DNA of 64,000 bases from Pseudoalteromonas shioyasakiensis. GTDB taxonomy: Bacteria; Pseudomonadota; Gammaproteobacteria; Enterobacterales; Alteromonadaceae. Every line of letters starts with the position of its first letter. The first letter of the stretch is position 1. Under the pieces are notes generated by a model. The model did no database searches and was not told where the DNA came from. It was given only the letters and a program-made list of their open reading frames with translations. Positions 17,805 to 27,097 of this stretch are shown here, piece by piece. The stretch lies in assembly GCF_019134595.1 (NCBI RefSeq), contig NZ_CP077771.1:124001-188000 (forward strand), in the 5' to 3' direction. The translations under genes and the position numbers were made by a program.

Positions 17805-18404
17805 TCATTGACTACATTGTGTTTTTGCATAGTCTCTCAACTCTCTCGCCAGAGCCTCTGAACCATTCCCTTCACTGTGTTCTAGCACATATTCCGCATG
17901 ATTAATTACGCTCGGCCAATCTTCAAGTTTTGTATAAATTTTTGCCAGGTCGTAATGGATCCGTCTTAACAAACGAGGCGAAGCATCTGTAGCTTTTTTG
18001 AGGAATAGTTCGTATAAGCGAGCCGCTTCAGTTGGGTTATTTTCAATGAATAAGCCACCATCATATAGCCATGCTAACTTACGAATAGCCTTGATTTCAT
18101 CATTAGCTGCACGTTGTTTTACTTCATGAACGTAACGCGAGCCATCTCCTGTATGATACCCAATATAAAGCAACGCTTCCCAAGCTCCGAGTTGGTAGGC
18201 TTTCTCACACCAGCTTTCAAGTTCGTTAACTGCATATTTCAAACTCTTTTCGCATTGACGCATTGCAGCCCCCTTAGATAAAGCAGGGTCATTAATATCA
18301 AGTTCGGTCCATAAAGAGCCCGTTACCGATTTACTCTCGGCATAGGGAGTAACTGTGCTCAAAACTAAAAGTGCTAAAAGTGCTAAAAGTAGATGTTTTA
18401 CCAT
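17805..18404 (-). CDS. Exported Sel1-like repeat protein, candidate immunity
   Basis: This 199-residue protein has a leucine-rich signal peptide (LLLALLALLVLSTVTPYAES). Helical-hairpin repeats of the Sel1 type follow, clearest at IKAIRKLAWLYDGGLFIENNPTEAARLYELFL. Four scattered cysteines could form disulfides in the periplasm. Its start overlaps the end of the upstream Tiki/EreA-like gene by 7 bases, so the two are translationally coupled. Exported Sel1 proteins serve as immunity proteins for some T6SS lipases (Tli type). By that analogy this is a likely antitoxin for its coupled partner. The repeat call is reasonable; the role is inferred. Confidence 0.65.
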   Translation of the reverse strand: MVKHLLLALLALLVLSTVTPYAESKSVTGSLWTELDINDPALSKGAAMRQCEKSLKYAVNELESWCEKAYQLGAWEALLYIGYHTGDGSRYVHEVKQRAANDEIKAIRKLAWLYDGGLFIENNPTEAARLYELFLKKATDASPRLLRRIHYDLAKIYTKLEDWPSVINHAEYVLEHSEGNGSEALARELRDYAKTQCSQ

Positions 18405-19171
18405 TTTAAAGTGCCATCTAGGTTAACTCTTTTTTCTGGAATATGAACCTGAAATGCTTTTACAGCATGCTTATAAGGGAAGCCTTCACGCGAAAAGTAT
18501 TGTTGTTTAAGTGAATTAATTTCTGCAGAACTACCTTCACATTGCCTTTGAGATAAGCAAGTTATTCCACCTATAAAATCAATAAACCTTATACTATTCA
18601 TGCCCTTTTCTTGCACAATAGTGTCAAGACCAGGCTCATAGTCTGTAGCTTGTACGGCATGCCAGCGATGCATAAAGGCAACTACACGATGTTGTTTTGA
18701 GGCATTTAAAACCCCTATTATATTTTCAGCCCATATTTTATTTCGACGAGTGTGGGTACTGAAACAGTCTCCCTTTTTATATTGGTCATATTCACATTCC
18801 TTATCCATTTGCTCCATCAATTCATAAGAAATATCTAGTGCAATTACTTTCAAACCAATGCCTCTAGCAGCCTTAACCAGCTCGCCATAGGCTTTAGGTA
18901 CTAAGTAGCCCCACGTCCAATTCTCATTTAAATATTGCTGAATTACCTTAAAGCCCATTCCTGTACGTTGATAAAAATCTATTTTTTCTTGCATAGAGCG
19001 AGGTAGCATTTCCATTGCAAAGTGAGTAAATCCTGCTGCTTTTAATTGTTTAAGAGCCTTAATTGCCTCATATTTAAAACCAGCCGTATTATGGCTCGAT
19101 TCACCCAGCATTAGTAAACGGGCATTTCCCGCCATTGTTTTATAGTTAACATCCGTGTTTATTTCACTCAT
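18398..19171 (-). CDS. Tiki/ChaN/EreA-superfamily protein, candidate T6SS effector
   Basis: This 257-residue protein has the signature of the ChaN / erythromycin-esterase / Tiki superfamily: LLMLGESSHNTAGFKYEAIKAL with GESSH at residues 23-27, then FTHFAMEMLPRSMQEKIDFY, then LKVIALDISYE, then RNKIWAENI...VVAFMHRWHA. In the known families these positions bind metal and hydrolyse esters, peptides or membrane-linked substrates. It lacks a signal peptide, while its coupled downstream partner is exported. That arrangement is typical of a T6SS effector with a periplasmic immunity protein. The superfamily call is moderately firm; the toxin role is inference. Confidence 0.6.
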   Translation of the reverse strand: MSEINTDVNYKTMAGNARLLMLGESSHNTAGFKYEAIKALKQLKAAGFTHFAMEMLPRSMQEKIDFYQRTGMGFKVIQQYLNENWTWGYLVPKAYGELVKAARGIGLKVIALDISYELMEQMDKECEYDQYKKGDCFSTHTRRNKIWAENIIGVLNASKQHRVVAFMHRWHAVQATDYEPGLDTIVQEKGMNSIRFIDFIGGITCLSQRQCEGSSAEINSLKQQYFSREGFPYKHAVKAFQVHIPEKRVNLDGTLKW

Positions 19172-19298
19172 AGTATTTCCCTATCCATTAATTAAAGCTC
19201 TTCAGTGAGCTCTTTGTTATCAAACAATAAATTTGTTCCATCACTCCTTTTGAGTGATTAATTATGTTTATTACAGCTAGCGTCGATTCGGCCGCAAA

Positions 19299-19748
19299 CT
19301 ATTCCTCCACCTCTAAACGGTGACACTCAAGTGGAGAAAAATCTGTATTCTCAATATTAATTGAACAATTCATATTAACTACATTCTGGCTCAACAAAGA
19401 GAGTTCTAAGTCAAATGTCAAAGTTTGTGAATTAACATTTAAATTGTAGATATCTAAAAATGTTAACTTTTTAAAATCATGTGTCACTTTTAACGCTTCA
19501 TCATACACGTTACAAATATTCTTTCGTTTGATAAGCGCATTACTACCCGCTTCTAAAATCTCAAGTCTTAAACAAGGGAACTCGCTATCAGGATGAAATT
19601 TAAGCCAACGAAACAAATTGTCATTGACTCTTAATACATTCATCTCAATAACATCAAGGCTGACATACGTTTTGTCATCATTACTTAAAGCGTCGGTACA
19701 AAAAAAAGTAAAAATCAAACAAACGCTAATAATCAATTGTTTCATCAT
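19299..19748 (-). CDS. Exported hypothetical protein, candidate immunity to the peptidoglycan hydrolase
   Basis: This 149-residue protein has a signal peptide (QLIISVCLIFTFFCTDALSN). The mature part is small and beta-rich with four cysteines (FPCLRLEI, KNICNVYD, NMNCSIN, PLECHRL), probably two disulfides. No known family comes to mind. It begins four bases after the stop of a lysozyme-like gene on the same strand. A periplasmic inhibitor directly after a peptidoglycan hydrolase is the standard effector/immunity order in T6SS loci. The two ATG codons at its start are adjacent and I cannot separate them. Confidence 0.6.
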   Translation of the reverse strand: MMKQLIISVCLIFTFFCTDALSNDDKTYVSLDVIEMNVLRVNDNLFRWLKFHPDSEFPCLRLEILEAGSNALIKRKNICNVYDEALKVTHDFKKLTFLDIYNLNVNSQTLTFDLELSLLSQNVVNMNCSINIENTDFSPLECHRLEVEE

Positions 19749-19752
19749 ACAC

Positions 19753-20625
19753 CTAAGAATTTATGTATTTTATGCGTGCCTGCTGTCTAGCAAGCGGTAC
19801 ACCACTCCAGTTAGCACTTTTATTAATTTCTGCTTTGAAGGAGGTTAAGTCATTATTCGCAACATGTTTTTGTAAAACTTTACGGCTAGCTGGGTGGTAA
19901 TCTCCTCTAAACCTTAAATCTATCAGGACATTTTTTATCTTCGGGTTTAAATTTAACCAATCTGTTTTTCCATATGTTTGACGAGTAATCGTTTTATTAC
20001 AAATTCGCTGTATATCAACTTCCATTTCTTTATAAACAATTTCAAATAGCTTTAATTGCACCTGTGCTGATACTTCAAAATCTAGTAAATCATTTTCTAT
20101 AACAAATTGCTGAGCAGCATTACCCATTTTTCCTGCCGCGAGCGCTATGATATTAGCAACTTTGTTATCAACACCCGATTGAATAAGGTGACCACTAACT
20201 TTGGAAGATGTTTTATCACGCATATCGTAACCCCGACCGATGGTTAGCCCAGATCTATTGGATGGAACATGGAAACAGCGGCTATGATATACCCCGCCCT
20301 CAGTACCCTCAGCCTCCCACGTCAAAATACCGAAGTTAGGATTTGTTATTGAAACTTTGGTGTAAGTGCTAGACAAAAATTCAACTAACTTTCTAAAAGT
20401 TCCTCGATTGGCAGAAACAATACCGTCTGGCTTACCCATTTTAATAACTTTTTTCTGGAAATGCTCAATAAGGTCAATATAGTGATGGTCAACCTTATTA
20501 TTCGTAATCGGAGATAACCCCATTTTGCGTGCGTAAGCATTCAAAAGTGAACGTATCAGTTGTACGTCAGCTAATTTATTTGCTGATTTTAATCCAACAC
20601 TTGCAGTCATATTTAAGTTAAACAT
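19753..20625 (-). CDS. Peptidoglycan-binding, pesticin/T4-lysozyme-like hydrolase, candidate T6SS effector
   Basis: This 290-residue protein has two parts. Residues 14-85 look like a peptidoglycan-binding domain (LADVQLIRSLLNAYARKMG ... LIEHFQKKV ... PDGIVSANRGTFRKL). Residues 95-290 look like a lysozyme fold of the pesticin/T4 type. Candidate catalytic residues are E104 or E106 in TWEAEGTEGG, and T128 and D134 in GLTIGRGYDM. It has no signal peptide, so it needs an export machine; the T6SS here is the obvious one. ATG 20625 is chosen because AAGGA is five bases upstream; an ATG five codons earlier overlaps that site. The exported protein just downstream is its likely immunity partner. Confidence 0.7.
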   Translation of the reverse strand: MFNLNMTASVGLKSANKLADVQLIRSLLNAYARKMGLSPITNNKVDHHYIDLIEHFQKKVIKMGKPDGIVSANRGTFRKLVEFLSSTYTKVSITNPNFGILTWEAEGTEGGVYHSRCFHVPSNRSGLTIGRGYDMRDKTSSKVSGHLIQSGVDNKVANIIALAAGKMGNAAQQFVIENDLLDFEVSAQVQLKLFEIVYKEMEVDIQRICNKTITRQTYGKTDWLNLNPKIKNVLIDLRFRGDYHPASRKVLQKHVANNDLTSFKAEINKSANWSGVPLARQQARIKYINS

Positions 20626-20719
20626 GAAGTTCCTTTTCATTATTGTTATGCCGTATAAACTTACGGTTAAATGTAGTCAAGCATTCATCATATGAAATGC
20701 GTGCGTGCTTGCTTGTTTG

Positions 20720-20743
20720 TTTTTATGTTTTTATGTTTTTATG
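20720..20743. repeat. Three tandem 8-bp units (TTTTTATG)
   Basis: TTTTTATG is repeated three times without change at 20720-20743, about 95 bases upstream of the lysozyme-like gene (read on the other strand as CATAAAAA). It lies in a 147-base gap between that gene and the Imm49-like gene. Short tandem units in a promoter region can vary in number, but three copies is a low number. Confidence 0.6.
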
Positions 20744-20772
20744 TAGCTACTTTTAAAGCTTATAAGTGAATA

Positions 20773-21621
20773 TTAAAAATAGGTTCCTTCGATTAAAAAG
20801 CGAGGTAGTGAATCACTTTCAACCGTTACAGCATTACCCTTATCTCGCCACATACATGCCATGCCCAACAGTTGAAGAGGTAAAAATGATTCAACCGGGA
20901 CAGTGTCTGGGCCACTTGCATTTATCCAATATTTTTCTTGCAGCTGAATATTTTTTGCAAGCGTTTCATTGAAGTCAAACCCAATATCGGTAGTAAGTGC
21001 TGCAAACGTTTCTAAATACCCCATTGCTATGCCCAGTGCCCAATCGTTACCTTGATCTAATGCCATTTTCATACACTGGTTGAGTAACGATGGATAATTA
21101 TCTTGCCTGTGATGGAAAGCTTGAAATACTTCGACTAACTTATATGAAACAGGCCCTGCTTTTGTGGCACTTTGTTTCATAATTTCAACGGGGAAGTTCG
21201 CTAAGCTATCCATACTTTCGGAATCGCGCGTGATCACAGCTAAAAAATAGGCATCAAGCCACTCTCCGGGGTTTGCATAACCCGCTTCGAGCATACCTTT
21301 ACCGTTCCAAGTCACTGCAGGTAAATCGAATATCTTAAACATTATGTCTTGCTCGGGATGCTCTGCGAGCTTCAAAAAAGCTGCGTACATTTTAGATGCA
21401 TAGCGTAAACCTGATGCAGACTCTTTTTCTATTTCATTGGTTTGGACTTCCCAAGTGAGCCAGCGAGAAAAACCAATATATAAATTTGAAAAGCTTAACA
21501 AATTATCTCTTCGCTTTATTATATTTGTAGGAATTTTCTTCATTCTTCTCTTTGGAGATTCTAGCCATTCATCAAGAGGTATACTTTCAAAACTAGGTTT
21601 GTAAATTCTTTCTATTTTCAT
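20773..21621 (-). CDS. Imm49-like immunity protein for the Rhs toxin
   Basis: This 282-residue, soluble, helical protein has no signal peptide, so its target acts in the cytoplasm. The pattern of helical segments (RRDNLLSFSNLYIGFSRWLTWEV ... ASKMYAAFLKLAEHPEQD ... GEWLDAYFLAVITRDSESMDSLANFP ... FVEVFQAF-like ... LPLQLLGMACMWRDKG) resembles the Imm49 family of polymorphic-toxin immunity proteins. The name is from memory and not certain. It begins 21 bases after the Rhs stop on the same strand, exactly where an Rhs immunity gene belongs. A nuclease-like Rhs tip and a cytoplasmic partner are mutually consistent. Confidence 0.65.
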   Translation of the reverse strand: MKIERIYKPSFESIPLDEWLESPKRRMKKIPTNIIKRRDNLLSFSNLYIGFSRWLTWEVQTNEIEKESASGLRYASKMYAAFLKLAEHPEQDIMFKIFDLPAVTWNGKGMLEAGYANPGEWLDAYFLAVITRDSESMDSLANFPVEIMKQSATKAGPVSYKLVEVFQAFHHRQDNYPSLLNQCMKMALDQGNDWALGIAMGYLETFAALTTDIGFDFNETLAKNIQLQEKYWINASGPDTVPVESFLPLQLLGMACMWRDKGNAVTVESDSLPRFLIEGTYF

Positions 21622-21642
21622 TTGTTAGCCTGTAAATTCTTT

Positions 21643-24600
21643 TTAGCCAATATCAAATTCTGAAATTTTAACTTCACTAACAGTAGAGTTATCATTTGTT
21701 TTTGTTATAGGGGTCTCAATGTGTAAATATTTAATATCATTACCATCTTCCTCCGCCTCAATTATTGCCGATGCTGCCGTCCTATCAGTATTGCCATTAG
21801 CCGTACTATTTTTATCCATATTCTCAGTAATTGCTTGCGCATACTTTGCAGTGCCTTGCTGATAATCCTGATCACCAATTTGCTTCTTACCCAATGGGCT
21901 TTTGCCGCCTTTAGCCTCAACGATTATTACATCACCTTCTGCATTTTGGTAAACCATATCAAAGTTTCCAGAAACCGATGTAGAATCATCTAAACTATCT
22001 GGGTGAATTCTCTCATAACCTGGGTAATTAGCTTTTACGGCCATGTCGGCTGCCTTTTCACCAATTTTGGCTGATTGCTCATTCACTTTCGGGATTTGCT
22101 TGTTGTATCCGTCGGTTTGACGCGCGAACTTATAACGCTCTTTTATTGCTTCATCTCGTGCATCGCAATGCTGTTGTAATTCTTCTTTTTCTTCTGGCTT
22201 CAATATATAGGTTTTATCTGAGTTTTCTTTCTTTTTAGCCGTCACCAACGTTCTTGCTGTATTTTCTTTAATGCGCCCTTTCGTTGCCCATTCTTCATTA
22301 ACGGCCTTACCATCAAACTCATGCATACCTGCAAATTCTTCGATAGTAAGTTCCATTTCTTTAGTTTCTCCGGCTATATTACGGTGAATAGTAATGGTAT
22401 TGTCGACTTCATTCATTGCCTCTACGGTGTAAGCATAATTAAGCTTGTTCACACCATCTGGTTTCTGAACTTTTAACTTACCCTCTGGATCTGTAATTGC
22501 AGCACTATCTATCGCACTTTTTAGAATTTTATCCTTCGCTGTTTGATCAATCCCATTCCCGACTAATGTATCTAACATTGCAGATAACTTTTCTTGCCCT
22601 TCTTTACATAACAACCCAAACGGATCCACCCAATTAACCGGATTCGGCGCGTATTGATAGTGGTTTATGCCACCCACTAAGCCAATGGGGTCTTGGTTTA
22701 TAAAACGTTGTTGCTTTGGGCTGTAATAACGGTAGCAGTTGTAGTGTAGGCCGCTTTCTTCATCAAAATATTGCCCTTGAAAACGTATTGGCTGAGTGAA
22801 GCTGTTTTCTTTATTAAAGTCAGCATCGGCTTCTGGTTCTTCATAGCCATACACATCGGCGTGGTTTTGCCATACAACCTCTGCGTTTTTATTAGTTACA
22901 AAACGTGGGGTATTTAGTTGGTCTAGGTGGTAGTAATACAATTCACCTTGTTTAATCAGTGCGACTGGGTGAAATTGATTGGGTAAGTTGATGTACCAGG
23001 TATACTCGCCGTGCTGGTATTCACCTATTAGCTGGTCGTTATCCCAAATATAATCAATCTTGCCATGCTCAGTCTGCTTAGCAATGCGACGACCCAGTGG
23101 GTCGTAGTCGTAATGTGTTAGCGTACCGTTGTTGTTAAAGCTGCTTAATTGGTTGAACGCATTGTATTCACGGTGCGTTTTTATGCCTTTACCCGTTTCA
23201 CGAACTTGGTTACCACAGTCATCGTATTCAAAATCGCTATCGCCAAAATGGGTTAACCTGTCAGCATCGACTTGGCTATGTGTAACAGCATCATTAGCTT
23301 CTTGTTTATTGACTGCTTCATCATGCTGTACTTGGGTTTGGCTAATCGGGTTACCAAAGCTGTCCCACTGAAATTGCTTGGCGGTTTCTGGCGCTTGTGT
23401 ACCTGACTTTGCATCAGCTAGATTTTGCTGAATTAACTGGCCAAGGCTATTGTATTCAAACTGTGTATTTTGGCAGCTAATGCCTTGTTCTTCACGCGCA
23501 ATGAGTTGATTAACCGCATCATATTGATAATCACAGCTATCAAATAATGTGTGCTCTGGATGCGATAGTTGCTGCTGCGTTAAACGCCCAAAAACATCAA
23601 ACGCCTGATTAAGGGTAACCTGATTACCGAAACGTTGAGTTTTGATATTATTTTGGCTGTCGTAGCCAAGCTCGACGAGTTTTGCTAACTCACCATCCGC
23701 TCGCTTTACCTGTATAGCACTTAACTGACCAAAACTATTGTAGTTGTAATAAAGGGTTGTTGAGTCTGGCAAGGTAAGAGACTGTCGTCTGCCATAGTCA
23801 TCGTAGCTGTATACAAGTTTATGAGTCTGAGACTGGTTGTGAATTTGCTCAACACTGAGTAGTCGTCCGCCTTTATCAAACGACTGTTTAATCGTTGATT
23901 GCTCATTATGAGCACGCGCTATTTTACCCTCTGGCGTATAACTGTAATGGTTAGCGTTATTAACTATGTGTTTATTTGTGGCTAGACTTGCGTGCTGCGA
24001 AATAACGCGGCCTAGCTTATCACGCTTAATATTTACATGGCGTTTGTCGCTTTGCGTGACAGCCACTAAGCGATTACATGCGTCGTACTTAAATTGCTGC
24101 TCAGTACCATCAAAACCCGTGATTTGTGTTGGGTTTTCGTTTGCATCGTAATTAATGCGATAAATATGGCCGTCACTACGCTCGATTGCGGTTAAATTTC
24201 GCTCTTTATCATACGTTAAATGCAGTGCGCTGCCATCTGGCTGGATCACGCAGTGAGGTTGGCTTAGTCCCTCAAAGTGCTGCTCTGTGGTATCACCATT
24301 ACCGTTTTTCGAACTAACTAATCTACCAGCATCATCATAAGAAAAAAGCTGTTGTTGTTTGTTATCAGGGTTACTTTGCTCGAACGCGGTTGTTTCAACT
24401 AGTTGCCCTTGCTCATTATATTTATATTGAGTAAGCAGACCGGCTTGGTTAATGGTTGCGTTTACACGACCGAGGTTATCGTAGCTGTAACGAATGAGCT
24501 CATCATTGTGCTGCTTTGCGAGTAGCTCACCTTGTTCATTCCATGTGTATTTTAATACATGACCGTTTGGCGTGACATACTGGGTCAAATTACCTTGTTT

Positions 24601-26253
24601 GTCGTAACTGTAAAGTGCTATTCGCCCATCTGCTTGGGTTTCACTTTGTAGTAACCCTGAGGCACTGTATTGACGTTTAATCTTCTCGCCATTTGGCAAA
24701 ATAACAACGACTTGTTGACCAAGTTGGTTATAGCCAAATTGAGTGCGGTTACCATCAGCTTGGGTGACTGATTCAAGTTGGCCGTATTCAGTATAGGTAT
24801 AAAGCGTTTGATAACCTAAGGCGTCTGTTTGCGCTACTTTTTGTCCAAGCGAATTGTAATCATAGCGTGTGATATTACCATTGGCATCAGTGTGCTCAAT
24901 CAGCTTACCTTGCTCATTGTGTTCAAAGTGCTCTTGGTTGCCGCGTGAATCTATACTGGTTGTTTTATTGCCTTGATACTCGAACTGATAGCAATAGGTG
25001 TTGTCATCACCCCACTGTTTAATACATTTGGCATCATAACCATATGAGTCCCACTCAAAGTGATGACTAAAACCGCTTGCTCTAGTTCGCTTTATTAGTA
25101 AATTTGCAGCGTTATACTCATAACGCTCTTGTTCAGCAAATTGGTTTGTTGCCGCCACTAAGTTTGACTGTTCATCATACTCATAACTGGCTAACGGCTG
25201 TTCTAAAAGAACTAATTTTCCTTGTTCATTAGTACGATAAGCGTGCACCGTTTTGAGCAAACCGTGCTTATTATATTTCAGTACACAGCCGCGTACTTTG
25301 TTTACTTCAATACGTTGTAAACGCTCCATCGAATCATAATAAAAACGGGTGCTTTGACCTTTTTCATTGATGATTTTTTCGAGCAACCATGCTGATCCAC
25401 CCGGCATAAACGTCAGGTGTTTATCATCTGGTGTTACTAATACTTGCTTGCCATTCTCTTTATAATGAAGCACCAAGTTACTACTTAACTGATAACTCGA
25501 TTGCCCCGGCTTCACTTTTTCAAACTTATGAGTCGCACCATGTTCGTCGTGATACTCAAGCCAGTAGGTGCCCTTTTTCTTTGGGCCCACTTTCGGCGGT
25601 GGTAGGTAATGCTCGGTTAATTGCACTAAATAATCGTGACGCCAGCCATTACCCAGTATTGTTTTTTGATTACAGTGAGACGAACGATATAACCGACGCC
25701 ACGTTAAAGGCCTATTTGCGGCTAATGAGAAGTCAGTTAAAGAAAGAATTTCTTCGCCTGTTAGCATCGAAACCGGGTCTGAACGGCATTCTTGTTCTGT
25801 TATAGGCGTTTCACTTGCGGTTGTGTTACTGGCACTGCCCTTATTGCTAGCAGGAGCTTGTGTTGCTTTTTTGGCATTACTTGGCACAGCCGAAGACGCT
25901 GAACTTCTACTTTGCGATGAACGAGTATTATCACTGACTTGAATGGTGCTTTTTACTTGCTGCTGGTAGCACGTAATGGCACCTGAGGTTAAAGCTTTTA
26001 TCAAAGCCGATGCAGTTTCGCGCGCTGTTGCTTGCCTTGGACAATTAATACCAGCAACATTTAACAATTGAATAAGATCTAATCGTTTAGCAGCATCGCC
26101 ACTTAATACCGCGCCAACCTCAGCTACAAATTTGTAGGCACTATCCGGCGTATTCGTTGCGACAGCAATAAAACCACTGGGGGCTTGCTGTTTAGCTAAC
26201 ACGAGGCAGATGGGATAACGTGTTCCCTGTAACACAACTGCTTTACTATCCAT
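21643..26253 (-). CDS. Rhs/YD-repeat protein with C-terminal PD-(D/E)XK-like nuclease tip
   Basis: This 1536-residue protein has three parts. Residues 1-150 are an N-terminal region with no PAAR and a low-complexity Ser/Ala/Thr linker. A DUF6531-like start (DPVSMLTGEEILSLTDF) and a long array of YD repeats follow. The core ends with the Rhs cleavage region DPIGLVGGINHYQYAPNPVNWVDPFGLLC (to residue 1216). The last 320 residues are the variable toxin. Within it, FDMVY (D1432) and VIIVEAKGG (E1446, K1448) form a restriction-nuclease-like D...EXK site. ATG 26253 is preferred: it overlaps the upstream stop as TAATG, whereas the GTG at 26262 is only two bases from AAGGAA. It is a T6SS cargo, delivered through the separate PAAR/VgrG upstream. 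Confidence 0.92.
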   Translation of the reverse strand: MDSKAVVLQGTRYPICLVLAKQQAPSGFIAVATNTPDSAYKFVAEVGAVLSGDAAKRLDLIQLLNVAGINCPRQATARETASALIKALTSGAITCYQQQVKSTIQVSDNTRSSQSRSSASSAVPSNAKKATQAPASNKGSASNTTASETPITEQECRSDPVSMLTGEEILSLTDFSLAANRPLTWRRLYRSSHCNQKTILGNGWRHDYLVQLTEHYLPPPKVGPKKKGTYWLEYHDEHGATHKFEKVKPGQSSYQLSSNLVLHYKENGKQVLVTPDDKHLTFMPGGSAWLLEKIINEKGQSTRFYYDSMERLQRIEVNKVRGCVLKYNKHGLLKTVHAYRTNEQGKLVLLEQPLASYEYDEQSNLVAATNQFAEQERYEYNAANLLIKRTRASGFSHHFEWDSYGYDAKCIKQWGDDNTYCYQFEYQGNKTTSIDSRGNQEHFEHNEQGKLIEHTDANGNITRYDYNSLGQKVAQTDALGYQTLYTYTEYGQLESVTQADGNRTQFGYNQLGQQVVVILPNGEKIKRQYSASGLLQSETQADGRIALYSYDKQGNLTQYVTPNGHVLKYTWNEQGELLAKQHNDELIRYSYDNLGRVNATINQAGLLTQYKYNEQGQLVETTAFEQSNPDNKQQQLFSYDDAGRLVSSKNGNGDTTEQHFEGLSQPHCVIQPDGSALHLTYDKERNLTAIERSDGHIYRINYDANENPTQITGFDGTEQQFKYDACNRLVAVTQSDKRHVNIKRDKLGRVISQHASLATNKHIVNNANHYSYTPEGKIARAHNEQSTIKQSFDKGGRLLSVEQIHNQSQTHKLVYSYDDYGRRQSLTLPDSTTLYYNYNSFGQLSAIQVKRADGELAKLVELGYDSQNNIKTQRFGNQVTLNQAFDVFGRLTQQQLSHPEHTLFDSCDYQYDAVNQLIAREEQGISCQNTQFEYNSLGQLIQQNLADAKSGTQAPETAKQFQWDSFGNPISQTQVQHDEAVNKQEANDAVTHSQVDADRLTHFGDSDFEYDDCGNQVRETGKGIKTHREYNAFNQLSSFNNNGTLTHYDYDPLGRRIAKQTEHGKIDYIWDNDQLIGEYQHGEYTWYINLPNQFHPVALIKQGELYYYHLDQLNTPRFVTNKNAEVVWQNHADVYGYEEPEADADFNKENSFTQPIRFQGQYFDEESGLHYNCYRYYSPKQQRFINQDPIGLVGGINHYQYAPNPVNWVDPFGLLCKEGQEKLSAMLDTLVGNGIDQTAKDKILKSAIDSAAITDPEGKLKVQKPDGVNKLNYAYTVEAMNEVDNTITIHRNIAGETKEMELTIEEFAGMHEFDGKAVNEEWATKGRIKENTARTLVTAKKKENSDKTYILKPEEKEELQQHCDARDEAIKERYKFARQTDGYNKQIPKVNEQSAKIGEKAADMAVKANYPGYERIHPDSLDDSTSVSGNFDMVYQNAEGDVIIVEAKGGKSPLGKKQIGDQDYQQGTAKYAQAITENMDKNSTANGNTDRTAASAIIEAEEDGNDIKYLHIETPITKTNDNSTVSEVKISEFDIG

Positions 26254-27095
26254 TAGTTGCACATTTCCTTACTTATCCATAAGTATGACGCGACGGCTTG
26301 GTACTTGTTGTACTCTTGCGAAATTATTAACGCCTGCCCAAAACGCTCAGCATAAAGGGCGCTATTTGTCAGGCTTCCGAGGTTTACAACCCCTTCTATT
26401 GCTCCCATTTTGCCTAATTTATAATTAGGAAGTTGGAACATCGTTTGTTCATTAATTTTTTTACTTAAAACAGGTAAATAACTTACCCAATCGTCACTTT
26501 CTAGGCCATTACCTGGAGCAAATACTAAATCTATTTTTTGTTCATTTAGTGATAAAATACGTTCAAGCTCTGCATGTATAGGCTGATGCTTTGCTATATC
26601 CACAGAAGAACACATGCTCGTAGATTGCAACGCCCAGCCTACCTGAGTAAATTCAACATATGCCTTACAAGCCGCTATCCCTAAATATTCAAAGCCGTTA
26701 TGCTTTGAGGCTTTAAACACACCATCAATTGCAATCACATTAAAAGCACTAAAATTTAACTCTTTAGCTAATGCAATCGCACTGTGTATAGCGTTTGCGC
26801 CTTCAAAAATCATCTGTTCGACAGCAATGCCATAACGCTGTTGAAGGCTGTTTATAAATAGTGTTTTATGATCAGTTTGAAAAGGCAGTGCCGGTAATAA
26901 CCAAATTAACGGTTGCTGCACGTCTGACTCTTTCAATACTGACTTTGCTTTTACAATACAGTCATAAATAAAGGCATCAAATGAATGCCAGATTTGCACT
27001 TGCTCATGACCCGAGCTCCCCTCTAGTACTAATACTTCTGGGGCTACTTCATAAGGTGTATCAAACTGCTGTATTGAAATTTTAAATGCACTCAA
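26253..27095 (-). CDS. Thiolase/ketoacyl-synthase-like protein of the Rhs module
   Basis: This 280-residue soluble protein shows a degenerate ketoacyl-synthase (thiolase-fold) rhythm: PLIWLLPALPF, then VEQMIFEGANAIHSAIALAKELNFSAFNVIAIDGVF, then GIAACKAYVEF. The usual active-site cysteine (the ACSS block) is replaced by EGANA, so catalysis is unlikely. Similar thiolase-like proteins occur in some T6SS PAAR/effector operons. Here it is coupled to Rhs (TAATG overlap) and follows the unknown helical gene by two bases. It may act as a loading or folding adaptor for Rhs. The fold call is tentative and the role is inferred from position only. Confidence 0.5.
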   Translation of the reverse strand: MSAFKISIQQFDTPYEVAPEVLVLEGSSGHEQVQIWHSFDAFIYDCIVKAKSVLKESDVQQPLIWLLPALPFQTDHKTLFINSLQQRYGIAVEQMIFEGANAIHSAIALAKELNFSAFNVIAIDGVFKASKHNGFEYLGIAACKAYVEFTQVGWALQSTSMCSSVDIAKHQPIHAELERILSLNEQKIDLVFAPGNGLESDDWVSYLPVLSKKINEQTMFQLPNYKLGKMGAIEGVVNLGSLTNSALYAERFGQALIISQEYNKYQAVASYLWISKEMCN

Positions 27096-27097
27096 TG

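Noticed and set aside
20700..20760. CRISPR-like short repeats
   Set aside because: Only three adjoining 8-bp units with no spacers; it is a simple tandem repeat.
25431..25805. 124-residue plus-strand open frame inside the Rhs gene
   Set aside because: It is a shadow of the Rhs coding frame, with no ribosome site and no family match.
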